Below are positions 6,150-11,878 of a stretch of 11,878 nucleotides of DNA, in pieces. The notes beneath the pieces are model-generated. The model saw nothing but the letters and a program-made list of their open reading frames with translations. It was not told the origin of the DNA and made no database searches. The stretch comes from Methyloceanibacter sp. (GTDB lineage: Bacteria > Pseudomonadota > Alphaproteobacteria > Rhizobiales > Methyloligellaceae). Every line of letters begins with the position of its first letter. The first letter of the stretch is position 1. The DNA is taken from positions 1 through 11,878 of the forward strand of contig JANWJA010000113.1 of the NCBI GenBank assembly GCA_025449615.1, read 5' to 3'. The translations under genes were made by a program, and so were the position numbers.

Positions 6150-7681
6150 TCCGCGCTTGCTTGCGCGTTCGCCATATATTTCGTCGGGTCGATCGGGCGC
6201 GAGCCTTTGCGCAGCTCGAAATGCACCAGAGGCTGGCTCACTGCTCCAGTCTTGCCGGCCTTGGCGATGACCTGGCCACGGCGCACCTTGTCGCCGCGCT
6301 TCACCAGCAGCTCTTCGTTATGCGCGTAGGCCGACACCCAATTGTTCGAGTGGCGGATCAGGATCAGATTGCCATAGGGCTTGAGCTCGTCGCCGGCATA
6401 GGCCACCACGCCGTTCTCGGCGGCCTTGACGGACGTACCTTGCGGCACGGCGAGATCGATGCCGTCATTGTGGCCGCCATCGGCCTTAGAGCCGAATTCG
6501 GAAATGATGCGCCCCTGCACCGGCCAGCGGAAGCTGTTGCCAGACATCGGATCCGGTTGCGGTAGTTGCTCCGTGCTGGTGCCTGAGGCATTCGCGGTCG
6601 CGATTGCAGTCTTGGTCTCCGGCGTCTTGGGGTCGGCCGGCTTGGATTCCGCCGTCTTGGTGGGCGAGCCTCCGCCGATCACTTCGTCCGACGCGGCGAT
6701 AGTCGGCTTCGCTGCATTGGCTTTGTCGTCAGACACCGATTGCGTCGGCGCGGGAGAAGTTTCGGACGGCTTTACAGTGTCCGGCGCTTTGATGGTCGTG
6801 GTCTTGACCGTGCGTATGTCGGGAGACACGGCGGCGGGAGCTTCGAGCTCGGACGGCTTGCTGGTCTCGGCGACTTCAGGCGCTGGCGTTTCCTGCTTCG
6901 CGCTCGGAATGGTCAGGGTCTGGTTGATTTGGAGCCGGTCGGCGCGGGTAAGCTTGTTCGCCGCGATCAGCTCTTTCTCGGTGATCTTGAATTTGTTGGC
7001 GATGCCGCGCGGCGTGTCGCCTCTCTGCACCTTATAGGTTTCGCCCTGTGCTGTGACTTCGGCAGCGGTCGTCGAAGGTGCCGCAGGAGCTTCGGCAGAC
7101 CAGCCCGGACCTGGAATGATCAGCTCTTGGCCGGCGGTGAGACGCGTATCGGTGAGATTGTTGGCGCTCTTGATCGCATCGACGCTGACGCTATAGCGCT
7201 TTGCCAAAACCGAGAGCGTATCGCCCCTGCCCACCTTCACCTTGCGGCCAGCAGTCGGCTCGCCGGCGACACGCACAACCGCAGGCTGCGGACGCGGGCT
7301 TCCTTGCCAGCCACCACCATAGGAGATGTTCTGCACGCGCGGCGAAGAGCCGGGTTGCGGCGTGTAAGAAGCCGGCATCGGGCGCGGCAGCGGCGAAGAT
7401 TGGACGGGCGGCAGATCCGCACGCGCAACGGCTCCTTGCGGGCCAGGCGCCTGACCGTGGGCGTAGACGGATTCCTCCGGAACCGGCAGCGACGATGTCG
7501 TGGTGAGATCGGCTTGCTGCTGCGGAGGCGTGCCGACCGTGGACGCGGTCTCGCCCGAAGATGTCAGATTGAAGGCTGGGAAATCAAAGCGGGAACTGCT
7601 CGCGCTACACCCGCCAAGGATTAAAACTGCCGCGGCCGCCGCCATAAGCGCGATGCCACGGCCGACCGCCGCATGTTTCAT
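6146..7681 (-). CDS. nlpD: NlpD-like LysM/LytM lipoprotein, catalytically degenerate M23 domain
   Basis: This is a 511-residue outer-envelope lipoprotein of the NlpD type. The signal peptide ends in the lipobox LGGC with Cys25 as lipidation site. Two LysM peptidoglycan-binding domains follow at about 147-190 and 215-259, then a long disordered linker rich in Pro, Thr, Lys and Ala (260-380), then an M23/LytM domain (385-503). The M23 zinc site is incomplete: aligned to HxGxD, the first His is replaced by Asn405 (Asp409 remains), and in the HxH motif the first His is Leu485 (His487 remains). Like E. coli NlpD, it is therefore predicted to activate a peptidoglycan amidase during division rather than cut itself. 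The gene order surE-pcm-nlpD supports the name. I chose the ATG at 7681 because it gives a proper signal peptide; the frame is open to 7801 within pcm, but that extension has no signal peptide at its start. Confidence 0.9.
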   Translation of the reverse strand: MKHAAVGRGIALMAAAAAVLILGGCSASSSRFDFPAFNLTSSGETASTVGTPPQQQADLTTTSSLPVPEESVYAHGQAPGPQGAVARADLPPVQSSPLPRPMPASYTPQPGSSPRVQNISYGGGWQGSPRPQPAVVRVAGEPTAGRKVKVGRGDTLSVLAKRYSVSVDAIKSANNLTDTRLTAGQELIIPGPGWSAEAPAAPSTTAAEVTAQGETYKVQRGDTPRGIANKFKITEKELIAANKLTRADRLQINQTLTIPSAKQETPAPEVAETSKPSELEAPAAVSPDIRTVKTTTIKAPDTVKPSETSPAPTQSVSDDKANAAKPTIAASDEVIGGGSPTKTAESKPADPKTPETKTAIATANASGTSTEQLPQPDPMSGNSFRWPVQGRIISEFGSKADGGHNDGIDLAVPQGTSVKAAENGVVAYAGDELKPYGNLILIRHSNNWVSAYAHNEELLVKRGDKVRRGQVIAKAGKTGAVSQPLVHFELRKGSRPIDPTKYMANAQASAD

Positions 7682-7730
7682 CCCTTTTGCCCCACGCAAA
7701 ACTACAGGCGCCCAGTAAACGTCGCGAGAG

Positions 7731-7746
7731 GTAAACATGCTGTTAA
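7731..7746 (-). promoter_or_regulatory. CtrA-like binding box upstream of nlpD
   Basis: On the minus strand the sequence reads TTAA, 7 bases, TTTAC (7746 down to 7731), one mismatch from the alphaproteobacterial CtrA consensus TTAA-N7-TTAAC. It lies 50 bases upstream of the nlpD start, in the place where an activated -35 region would be, and its first half overlaps the pcm stop codon. CtrA controls cell-division and envelope genes in this class, so the target makes sense. Single-site call by eye. Confidence 0.35.
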
Positions 7747-8420
7747 CGATCCTTTCCGATGTCGCGAAAAGATTCGCGTTCCGTGTCTTTGGCCACGCCA
7801 TGCAATAGAGGAACGAAGCGCACGGGGAGTAGCTCGGTGGTCACCAGACCGTCCTCGGTCTTGTCGATCTGGACGAGTTGTTGGGTGTCGCGGCTCTCGC
7901 CGATGGGCAAGATCATGCGGCCGCCGAGCTTGAGCTGATCAACCAAAGCTTGCGGCGGCTCGGGCGCCGCCGCGGTGACGATGATGCGGTCGAACGGCGC
8001 TTGTGGCGGCCAGCCGATCCAGCCATCGCCGATGATAGTGGTGACATTGGCGATGCGAAGCTTGGCGAGGCGCTTCTCGGCAAGTTTCTGCAACTCGCGC
8101 CAGCGCTCGATAGTGTAGACACGCCGACAGAGATGCGACAACACGGCAGCCTGATAGCCCGAGCCGGTGCCGATCTCGAGCACCTTATGGCGCAGGTCGA
8201 GTTCGAGCTGCTCGGTCATGTAGGCCACGACATAAGGCTGCGAGATGGTCTGGCCGCATTCGATGGGAAGCGCGATGTCGTGATAGGCGTGATCGCCGAA
8301 GGATTCATCGATGAATTGTTCCCGCGGCACGCGCTCGATCGCACGCAGCACAGCGGTGTCGCGAATGCCGCGACGCCTTAGCTGCATGATCAAACCAATC
8401 TGGTCTTGCGCGCTCGCCAT
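7743..8420 (-). CDS. pcm: Protein-L-isoaspartate O-methyltransferase
   Basis: Pcm transfers a methyl group from S-adenosylmethionine to L-isoaspartyl residues in aged proteins, starting their repair to aspartate; it acts in the cytoplasm. The 225-residue product shows the family pattern: the substrate-side loop GQTISQP (56-62), the SAM-binding motif I VLEIGTGSGYQAA (80-92), the acidic residue Glu105 at the end of strand 2 (VYTIE), GDG at 131-133, GGRMILPIG (166-174) and the C-terminal RFVPLLHG (201-208). It lies 55 bases after surE and 61 before nlpD, the same order as in gammaproteobacteria. The ATG at 8420 has no close Shine-Dalgarno (a GGAGG lies 17 bases upstream), and a TAG in frame just upstream rules out a longer version. 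The internal Met12 is a possible alternative start. Confidence 0.96.
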   Translation of the reverse strand: MASAQDQIGLIMQLRRRGIRDTAVLRAIERVPREQFIDESFGDHAYHDIALPIECGQTISQPYVVAYMTEQLELDLRHKVLEIGTGSGYQAAVLSHLCRRVYTIERWRELQKLAEKRLAKLRIANVTTIIGDGWIGWPPQAPFDRIIVTAAAPEPPQALVDQLKLGGRMILPIGESRDTQQLVQIDKTEDGLVTTELLPVRFVPLLHGVAKDTERESFRDIGKDR

Positions 8421-8475
8421 ATCCGAGCCGGCCCCTACCTCCGGGGTGCGAGTATCGAGTGATTCTCGCTTTCTG

Positions 8476-9240
8476 TCAGTGGCCTAGCACTTTTGAGAGG
8501 CGGCTCCTCGTCTCTTCATGGGTGAAATTGAGATAGAGAGGGGTGACGGAGATCAGGTTGGAGCGCGCGGCCCAGAGATCGGTGCCTTCGGGGGGCTTCG
8601 AGGGGCGCCGCTCGATGCCGATCCAGTAATAGGCGCGGCCCCTGGTATCCATCCGGTCCTCGATGCGAACCTGATCGACGCTGCGTAGATCCTGCACTGT
8701 CGCCGCCATGCCTTTCACCTCATCCGGGGCGCAGTCCGGGAAATTGACATTGAGCACGACGTCTTCCGGCCAGCCGGCCTCCAGGAGCCTACGCACCAAG
8801 GACGCACCGTGGCGCACCGGGGTTTCCCATTGGGGCGCGCCGCGCTCGAAGCCCTCGGTGACGAGGCTCATGGCGATCGAGGGGATGCCGAGCAGCGCGG
8901 CCTCGATGGCGCCGGCGACGGTTCCTGAATAGTTGACGTCGTCGGCGAGGTTCTGGCCGCGATTGACGCCGGAGAGCACGAGCTCCGGCGGCTGGTCGGC
9001 GAGGAGGAAGCGGACGCCCATGATGACGCAATCGGTGGGCGTACCCTTTACCGCGTAGCGGCGAGGCGCTAGCTCGCGCATGCGCAAAGGCTCGGCGAGG
9101 GTGAGCGAATGCGCGGCACCGGACTGATCGGTTTCCGGCGCGATCACCCAGACGTCGTCGCTGAGATCGGTCGCGATCTTCTCCAGCACGTCGAGGCCAG
9201 CAGCTTCGATGCCGTCATCGTTGGTAATGAGGATACGCAT
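8476..9240 (-). CDS. surE: 5'/3'-nucleotidase SurE
   Basis: SurE is a metal-dependent nucleoside monophosphate phosphatase involved in stress and stationary-phase survival. The 254-residue length is typical. The metal ligands are in place: Asp8 and Asp9 in ITNDDG (5-10), Ser40 in PETDQSGAAHS (35-45), and Asn93 in SGVNRGQN (90-97), followed by the conserved YSGTVAGA (104-111). The C-terminal part with ISVTPL and a polar tail is also normal. The ATG follows the serS stop by only 2 bases, so serS and surE are almost surely cotranscribed and probably translationally coupled. It precedes pcm, its usual neighbour across proteobacteria. Confidence 0.97.
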   Translation of the reverse strand: MRILITNDDGIEAAGLDVLEKIATDLSDDVWVIAPETDQSGAAHSLTLAEPLRMRELAPRRYAVKGTPTDCVIMGVRFLLADQPPELVLSGVNRGQNLADDVNYSGTVAGAIEAALLGIPSIAMSLVTEGFERGAPQWETPVRHGASLVRRLLEAGWPEDVVLNVNFPDCAPDEVKGMAATVQDLRSVDQVRIEDRMDTRGRAYYWIGIERRPSKPPEGTDLWAARSNLISVTPLYLNFTHEETRSRLSKVLGH

Positions 9241-9242
9241 TG

Positions 9243-10664
9243 CTATGTGGCTACGATCTTTTCGAGGCCGCCCATATAGGGCTTGAGGACTTCAGGAACG
9301 CGGACCGAGCCGTCCGCTTCCTGGTAGTTCTCCAGCACGGCGATCAAAGCGCGGCCGACGGCGACGCCGGAGCCGTTCAACGTGTAGACGAATTGCGTGT
9401 TCTTGGAATCTTTCGGGCGGTAGCGCGCATTCATGCGGCGAGCCTGGAAATCGCCGCACAATGAGCAGGAGCTGATTTCGCGATAGGCGCCCTGCCCCGG
9501 CAGCCAGACCTCGATGTCGTAGGTCTTTTGCGCGGCAAAACCCATGTCGCCGGTCGAGAGCACGATGGTGCGGTAGGGAAGCTCGAGGCGCTTCAAGATT
9601 TCTTCCGCGCATTGCGTCATGCGCTCATGCTCGGCGGCCGATTGCTCCGGCGTGGTGATGGAAACGAGCTCCACTTTGGAGAATTGATGCTGGCGGATCA
9701 TGCCTCTTGTGTCTTTGCCTGCGGCGCCGGCCTCGGCGCGGAAACAGGGCGTGCCGGCGGTGACGCGGATCGGGAGCTTGGCTTCGTCGATGATGTCTTC
9801 ACGGACCAGATTGGTGAGTGAAACTTCGGCGGTCGGAATGAGCCAGAGATGTGTTTTGTCCGTCCAACCAGATTCCAAGCCGATCCTAATTAAGCCGGCA
9901 GCCTGTTGCGCCGACTCGTTCTCACTAGCGATCAACTCCAATTCAGAAACCCGGGCCTGAACTTCCTCTTTGGATAATTTTCTAGTCGCCAGAAACTGAT
10001 CCTCAGCAAACTTCGGCAGTTGCGCCGTGCCGAACATGGTGTCATCGCGGACGAGGAGCGGCGGGGCGACTTCCGTGTAGCCATGTTCGCTGGTGTGCAA
10101 ATCAAGCATGAACTGGGCGAGCGCGCGTTCGAGGCGCGCCAGCGCTCCCTTCAACACGACGAAGCGGCTACCGGAAAGTTTCGCTGCGGTCTGGAAATCC
10201 ATCAGCCCGAGCGCTTCGCCGATCTCGAAATGCTGCTTCGGCGGAAACGGAAATTTGATCGGCGTGCCAACCTTGCGGAGCTCCTTGTTGGCCTTCTCAT
10301 CGCCGACCGGCACATCGGGCAGCGGCGTGTTGGGAATGCCGGCGAGCAGGTCGCGAAACTCGGCTTCGAGTTGCCGCTCCTTCTCCTCGCCCTGCTGGAT
10401 GATCTCTTTGAGGTCTGCCACCTCGTCCATCAGGGCCGTGGCGGTCTTCTCGTCCTTGGCGGCCTTGGCCTTGCCGATCGCCTTGGAGGCTTCGTTGCGG
10501 CGGGCCTGCGCGTCCTGCAATTGTTGAATCGTTCCGCGGCGTTCCTCGTCCAGCTTCAGAATTCGATTCAACAGGCCTTCACTCTCGGTCAGCTCCACGC
10601 CGCGGTGCCTCAGACCTTTCTTGAAGGCGTCCTGATTTTCGCGAATCCATTTGATGTCGAGCAC
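9243..10664 (-). CDS. serS: Seryl-tRNA synthetase with an internal insertion
   Basis: SerRS charges tRNA-Ser (and tRNA-Sec) with serine. The N-terminal tRNA-binding coiled-coil arm spans about 33-105. The class II core follows: TAEVSLTN (278-285) in the serine pocket, motif 2 [14 protein letters not shown] (308-321) with RQHQFSKVE (324-332), [13 protein letters not shown] (398-410, usually [13 protein letters not shown]) and motif 3 [16 protein letters not shown] (433-448). At 473 residues it is about 45 longer than the 420-430 usual for bacteria. The excess lies at about 226-272, between LPKFAEDQF and LWLIPTAEV, which are almost adjacent in other SerRS proteins; this insert is low in GC with rare codons. 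All catalytic motifs are intact, so the enzyme should be active. The start is GTG, giving the standard [11 protein letters not shown]-terminus. A promoter candidate lies 42 bases upstream. Confidence 0.97.
   Translation of the reverse strand: MLDIKWIRENQDAFKKGLRHRGVELTESEGLLNRILKLDEERRGTIQQLQDAQARRNEASKAIGKAKAAKDEKTATALMDEVADLKEIIQQGEEKERQLEAEFRDLLAGIPNTPLPDVPVGDEKANKELRKVGTPIKFPFPPKQHFEIGEALGLMDFQTAAKLSGSRFVVLKGALARLERALAQFMLDLHTSEHGYTEVAPPLLVRDDTMFGTAQLPKFAEDQFLATRKLSKEEVQARVSELELIASENESAQQAAGLIRIGLESGWTDKTHLWLIPTAEVSLTNLVREDIIDEAKLPIRVTAGTPCFRAEAGAAGKDTRGMIRQHQFSKVELVSITTPEQSAAEHERMTQCAEEILKRLELPYRTIVLSTGDMGFAAQKTYDIEVWLPGQGAYREISSCSLCGDFQARRMNARYRPKDSKNTQFVYTLNGSGVAVGRALIAVLENYQEADGSVRVPEVLKPYMGGLEKIVAT
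9849..9989 (-). other. serS: Low-GC in-frame insertion within serS
   Basis: This stretch codes for roughly SerRS residues 226-272. By hand count 70 of 141 bases are G or C (about 50 percent), clearly below the surrounding coding sequence. It uses codons that are rare nearby (AGA, AGG, TTA twice, ATT, ACA). The encoded peptide is charged and looks helical (for example [16 protein letters not shown]). I see no terminal inverted repeats or direct-repeat target duplication. The boundaries are approximate, set by where the conserved SerRS blocks stop and resume. Confidence 0.75.
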
Positions 10665-10705
10665 GGCCTGGTCTCACTGGCTTTGGCTGATTCTGGGCTC
10701 GCCTT

Positions 10706-10734
10706 CGTATAGAGCGACCTCCCGCCATTGTCAT
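10706..10734 (-). promoter_or_regulatory. Candidate sigma70 promoter for serS
   Basis: On the minus strand, ATGACA (10734-10729, 5 of 6 to TTGACA), a 17-base spacer and TATACG (10711-10706, 4 of 6) lie in the 93-base gap before serS. Initiation near 10699 would give a leader of about 35 bases to the GTG at 10664. This would let serS-surE-pcm be transcribed independently of the tat gene upstream. Assigned by eye. Confidence 0.4.
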
Positions 10735-10743
10735 CGCTTGGGT

Positions 10744-10761
10744 TTGACCGATAGCGGTCAA
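10744..10761. repeat. Perfect 7-bp inverted repeat at the end of the LssY-C gene
   Basis: TTGACCG (10744-10750) and CGGTCAA (10755-10761) form a perfect inverted repeat with 4 bases between. It covers the stop codon of the LssY-C domain gene and sits about 10 bases upstream of the proposed serS -35 box. It could be an operator for a dimeric regulator or a hairpin at the end of the upstream mRNA. No T-run follows on the minus strand, so an intrinsic terminator is not supported. Confidence 0.4.
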
Positions 10762-11453
10762 TCCTTGGGGCGCAACATCACGATCGCCAGGCGGCCGTCA
10801 GTGTGCCAGGGATCGCCACCGCCGTTCTTGCCCTCGCAATCGGCGTGAAATCCGTCCCGCCAATCGACTGACTGCACGACGCGGCCCGCTTGCAATTCGC
10901 TCACCAGGCGGTCGCGCTCGGCATCGACATCAGGGGCGATGTGATGGGTGACCTGGCCGGTGGTGTGGCTCAGTCCTACTTTCTCATCGAAGGTCGCCGC
11001 CCCGAACCAGCCAGGACGGCCGTCATAAAGCTGGTCCCATCGCCAGAAGCGAACATGGTGGCGCTTGCCCGGACCGCCGGCCAGTGGCTGCTCGAAGGCG
11101 AGATCCTGCTTCCGGCCGAACAGAAACAGATTGCTCACCGGCGCATCGTCGTCGGGGCGGCGGAGCACGGTATCGGCGGCGATACGCACGCTGCTCGTGA
11201 ACGTGATTGGGTCGGCGGGGAACCAGCCGGCGGCCGTCATGGCACGCACGACTTCGCCTTCGTTGCCCACCAGACCGATATTGATCGGGTCGCCAGGATG
11301 ACCGTCGCCTGTGAGCGTGACACGCGCGGCTTGGGTGAGAAATGGGTGACGCCGGTAATGACGTGCCCAGAGCTGCGGCACGATCAGATATGACGCCACC
11401 GCCCAGAAAAAAACGATCAACAGAAGAGTCGTCGTGTCCGGCGGACGGATCAT
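10758..11453 (-). CDS. LssY C-terminal domain protein, membrane-anchored
   Basis: The 231-residue product starts with a short hydrophilic stretch and one membrane helix (about 9-26), then a soluble domain that I recognise as the LssY C-terminal family (PF14067): GDPINIGLVGNEGEVV (54-69), AGWFPAD (75-81), the core APVSNLFLFGRKQDLAFEQP (104-123), HHVRFW (132-137), GAATFDEKVGLSH (151-163) and THHIAPDVDAERDRL (169-183). Several His residues are clustered, but I know of no proven catalytic role. LssY was named in Legionella near the lss type I secretion genes, where the domain is usually fused to a DedA or PAP2 region; here it stands alone behind one helix. It begins 6 bases after the tatC stop, with a weak Shine-Dalgarno, suggesting coupling to tatC. 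Function unknown. Confidence 0.8.
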   Translation of the reverse strand: MIRPPDTTTLLLIVFFWAVASYLIVPQLWARHYRRHPFLTQAARVTLTGDGHPGDPINIGLVGNEGEVVRAMTAAGWFPADPITFTSSVRIAADTVLRRPDDDAPVSNLFLFGRKQDLAFEQPLAGGPGKRHHVRFWRWDQLYDGRPGWFGAATFDEKVGLSHTTGQVTHHIAPDVDAERDRLVSELQAGRVVQSVDWRDGFHADCEGKNGGGDPWHTDGRLAIVMLRPKD

Positions 11454-11459
11454 CTGGGC

Positions 11460-11878
11460 TCAGGCCGGTTTGCGTTTCGGCTTTGAAGCTGTCGCCACCG
11501 ACGCGTGGCTCCTCTCGGCGAGCTTCACGGCGTAGATCGAGAGCTCATAAAGCAGGATGGTGGGGACGGCGAGCGCGATCTGGCTGATCGGGTCCGGCGG
11601 GGTTAGCACTGCGGCGACGATGAAGACGCCGAGGATGGCATGCTTGCGCTTAGCCCTCAGACCCTCCGCCGTAATGAAGCCTGAGCGTGCCAACAACGTC
11701 AGCAGCACCGGCAATTGAAAGCAAATGCCGAAGGCCAGGATCAGCGCCATGATCAGCGAGAGATATTCGCTCACCTTGGCAGTGAGCTGGATCTGTACCT
11801 GGCCCTCCCCGGTCTGCTGCATCGATAGAAAGAATGTCATGGCGAGCGGCATGGCGACGAAATAGACGAGCGCCGCGC
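11460..11878 (-). CDS. tatC: Twin-arginine translocase subunit TatC (5' end outside window)
   Basis: TatC is the core receptor of the Tat pathway, which exports folded proteins that carry a twin-arginine signal peptide. The visible part is the C-terminal 138 residues; the frame is open to the right edge, beginning with [19 protein letters not shown], so an ATG inside at 11852 is not the true start. Features: the periplasmic loop, the fourth membrane helix with [18 protein letters not shown], a cytoplasmic loop with RAKRKHA, the fifth helix, the conserved TPPDPISQ loop (with the family aspartate), the sixth helix, and a Lys/Ala-rich tail. E. coli TatC has a glutamate in the helix-4 position where this protein has Gln (FQLP). 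In this bacterial group tatC normally follows tatA and tatB, which would lie to the right of the window. Confidence 0.95.
   Translation of the reverse strand, partial: AALVYFVAMPLAMTFFLSMQQTGEGQVQIQLTAKVSEYLSLIMALILAFGICFQLPVLLTLLARSGFITAEGLRAKRKHAILGVFIVAAVLTPPDPISQIALAVPTILLYELSIYAVKLAERSHASVATASKPKRKPA

Noticed and set aside
6740..7624. A 294-codon plus-strand open frame antisense to nlpD, very rich in Arg and Gly.
   Set aside because: No recognisable motifs and a composition typical of the antisense frames of GC-rich genes. The same applies to the long minus-strand frame at 2384-3109 over secF/secD and the plus-strand frames at 3799-4401 and 10020-10712.
7682..7801. Extension of the NlpD-like gene to an ATG at 7801 or 7738.
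   Set aside because: Either would place the lipoprotein signal peptide internally; the 7801 start also overlaps pcm. The ATG at 7681 gives a normal signal peptide with lipobox.
8421..8475. Short GCGAG/CTCGC and CCCC/GGGG pairings in the surE-pcm spacer, considered as a terminator or a structure hiding the Shine-Dalgarno.
   Set aside because: The stems are 4 to 5 bp, easily expected by chance in GC-rich DNA, with no T-run.
10744..10761. Inverted repeat considered as an intrinsic terminator of the tatC operon.
   Set aside because: The stem is only 7 bp and on the minus strand it is followed by ACCCAAGCG, not by a T-run.
1..11878. Search for tRNA or rRNA genes, CRISPR repeats, transposase genes, phage genes, toxin-antitoxin pairs or defence islands.
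   Set aside because: None seen by eye; gaps are short and all substantial coding space belongs to conserved housekeeping families.

Overview
The window looks like ordinary chromosome of an alphaproteobacterium, most likely of the Hyphomicrobiales (Rhizobiales). The evidence is the high GC content with GC-rich third codon positions, the protein sequences, and a gene order that I recall as typical of that group: tatC, serS, surE, pcm, an NlpD/LytM lipoprotein, a DUF815 ATPase, yajC, secD, secF and a phytoene-synthase-like gene. I see no tRNA, rRNA, CRISPR array, insertion sequence or phage gene. Genes are tightly packed and the longest gap is 179 bases.

Layout from right to left (nearly all genes are on the minus strand). 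The first block runs from 11878 down to 6146: the 3' part of tatC (twin-arginine translocase), a small membrane-anchored LssY-C domain protein, serS (seryl-tRNA synthetase with an unusual internal insertion), surE (nucleotidase), pcm (isoaspartyl repair methyltransferase), and a lipoprotein with two LysM domains and a degenerate M23 (LytM) domain. The surE-pcm-nlpD core is the same stress/cell-envelope cassette seen in gammaproteobacteria, without rpoS after it. A lone plus-strand gene (5286-6149), a DUF815 AAA+ ATPase, converges on it with stop codons overlapping by 4 bases.

The second minus-strand block starts at 5106 and runs to the left edge: yajC, secD and secF (the SecDF-YajC accessory complex of the Sec translocon), then a phytoene-synthase-fold protein that has lost both catalytic aspartate motifs and resembles the mitochondrial complex I assembly factor NDUFAF6, then a DUF4153 polytopic membrane protein cut off by the window edge. 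Spacings of 12 to 54 bases suggest one operon. Back-to-back sigma70-like promoters can be proposed in the 179-base gap between yajC and the ATPase gene.

Functionally, the window combines the two main protein export routes (Tat and Sec accessory), envelope or division control (NlpD-like), protein and nucleotide maintenance (Pcm, SurE), translation (SerRS) and probably respiratory complex I assembly. I found no convincing new multi-gene system. The most interesting points are local: the low-GC in-frame insertion in serS, the NDUFAF6-like pseudo-enzyme next to secDF, the loss of zinc ligands in the NlpD-like protein, and a CtrA-like box just upstream of that gene.
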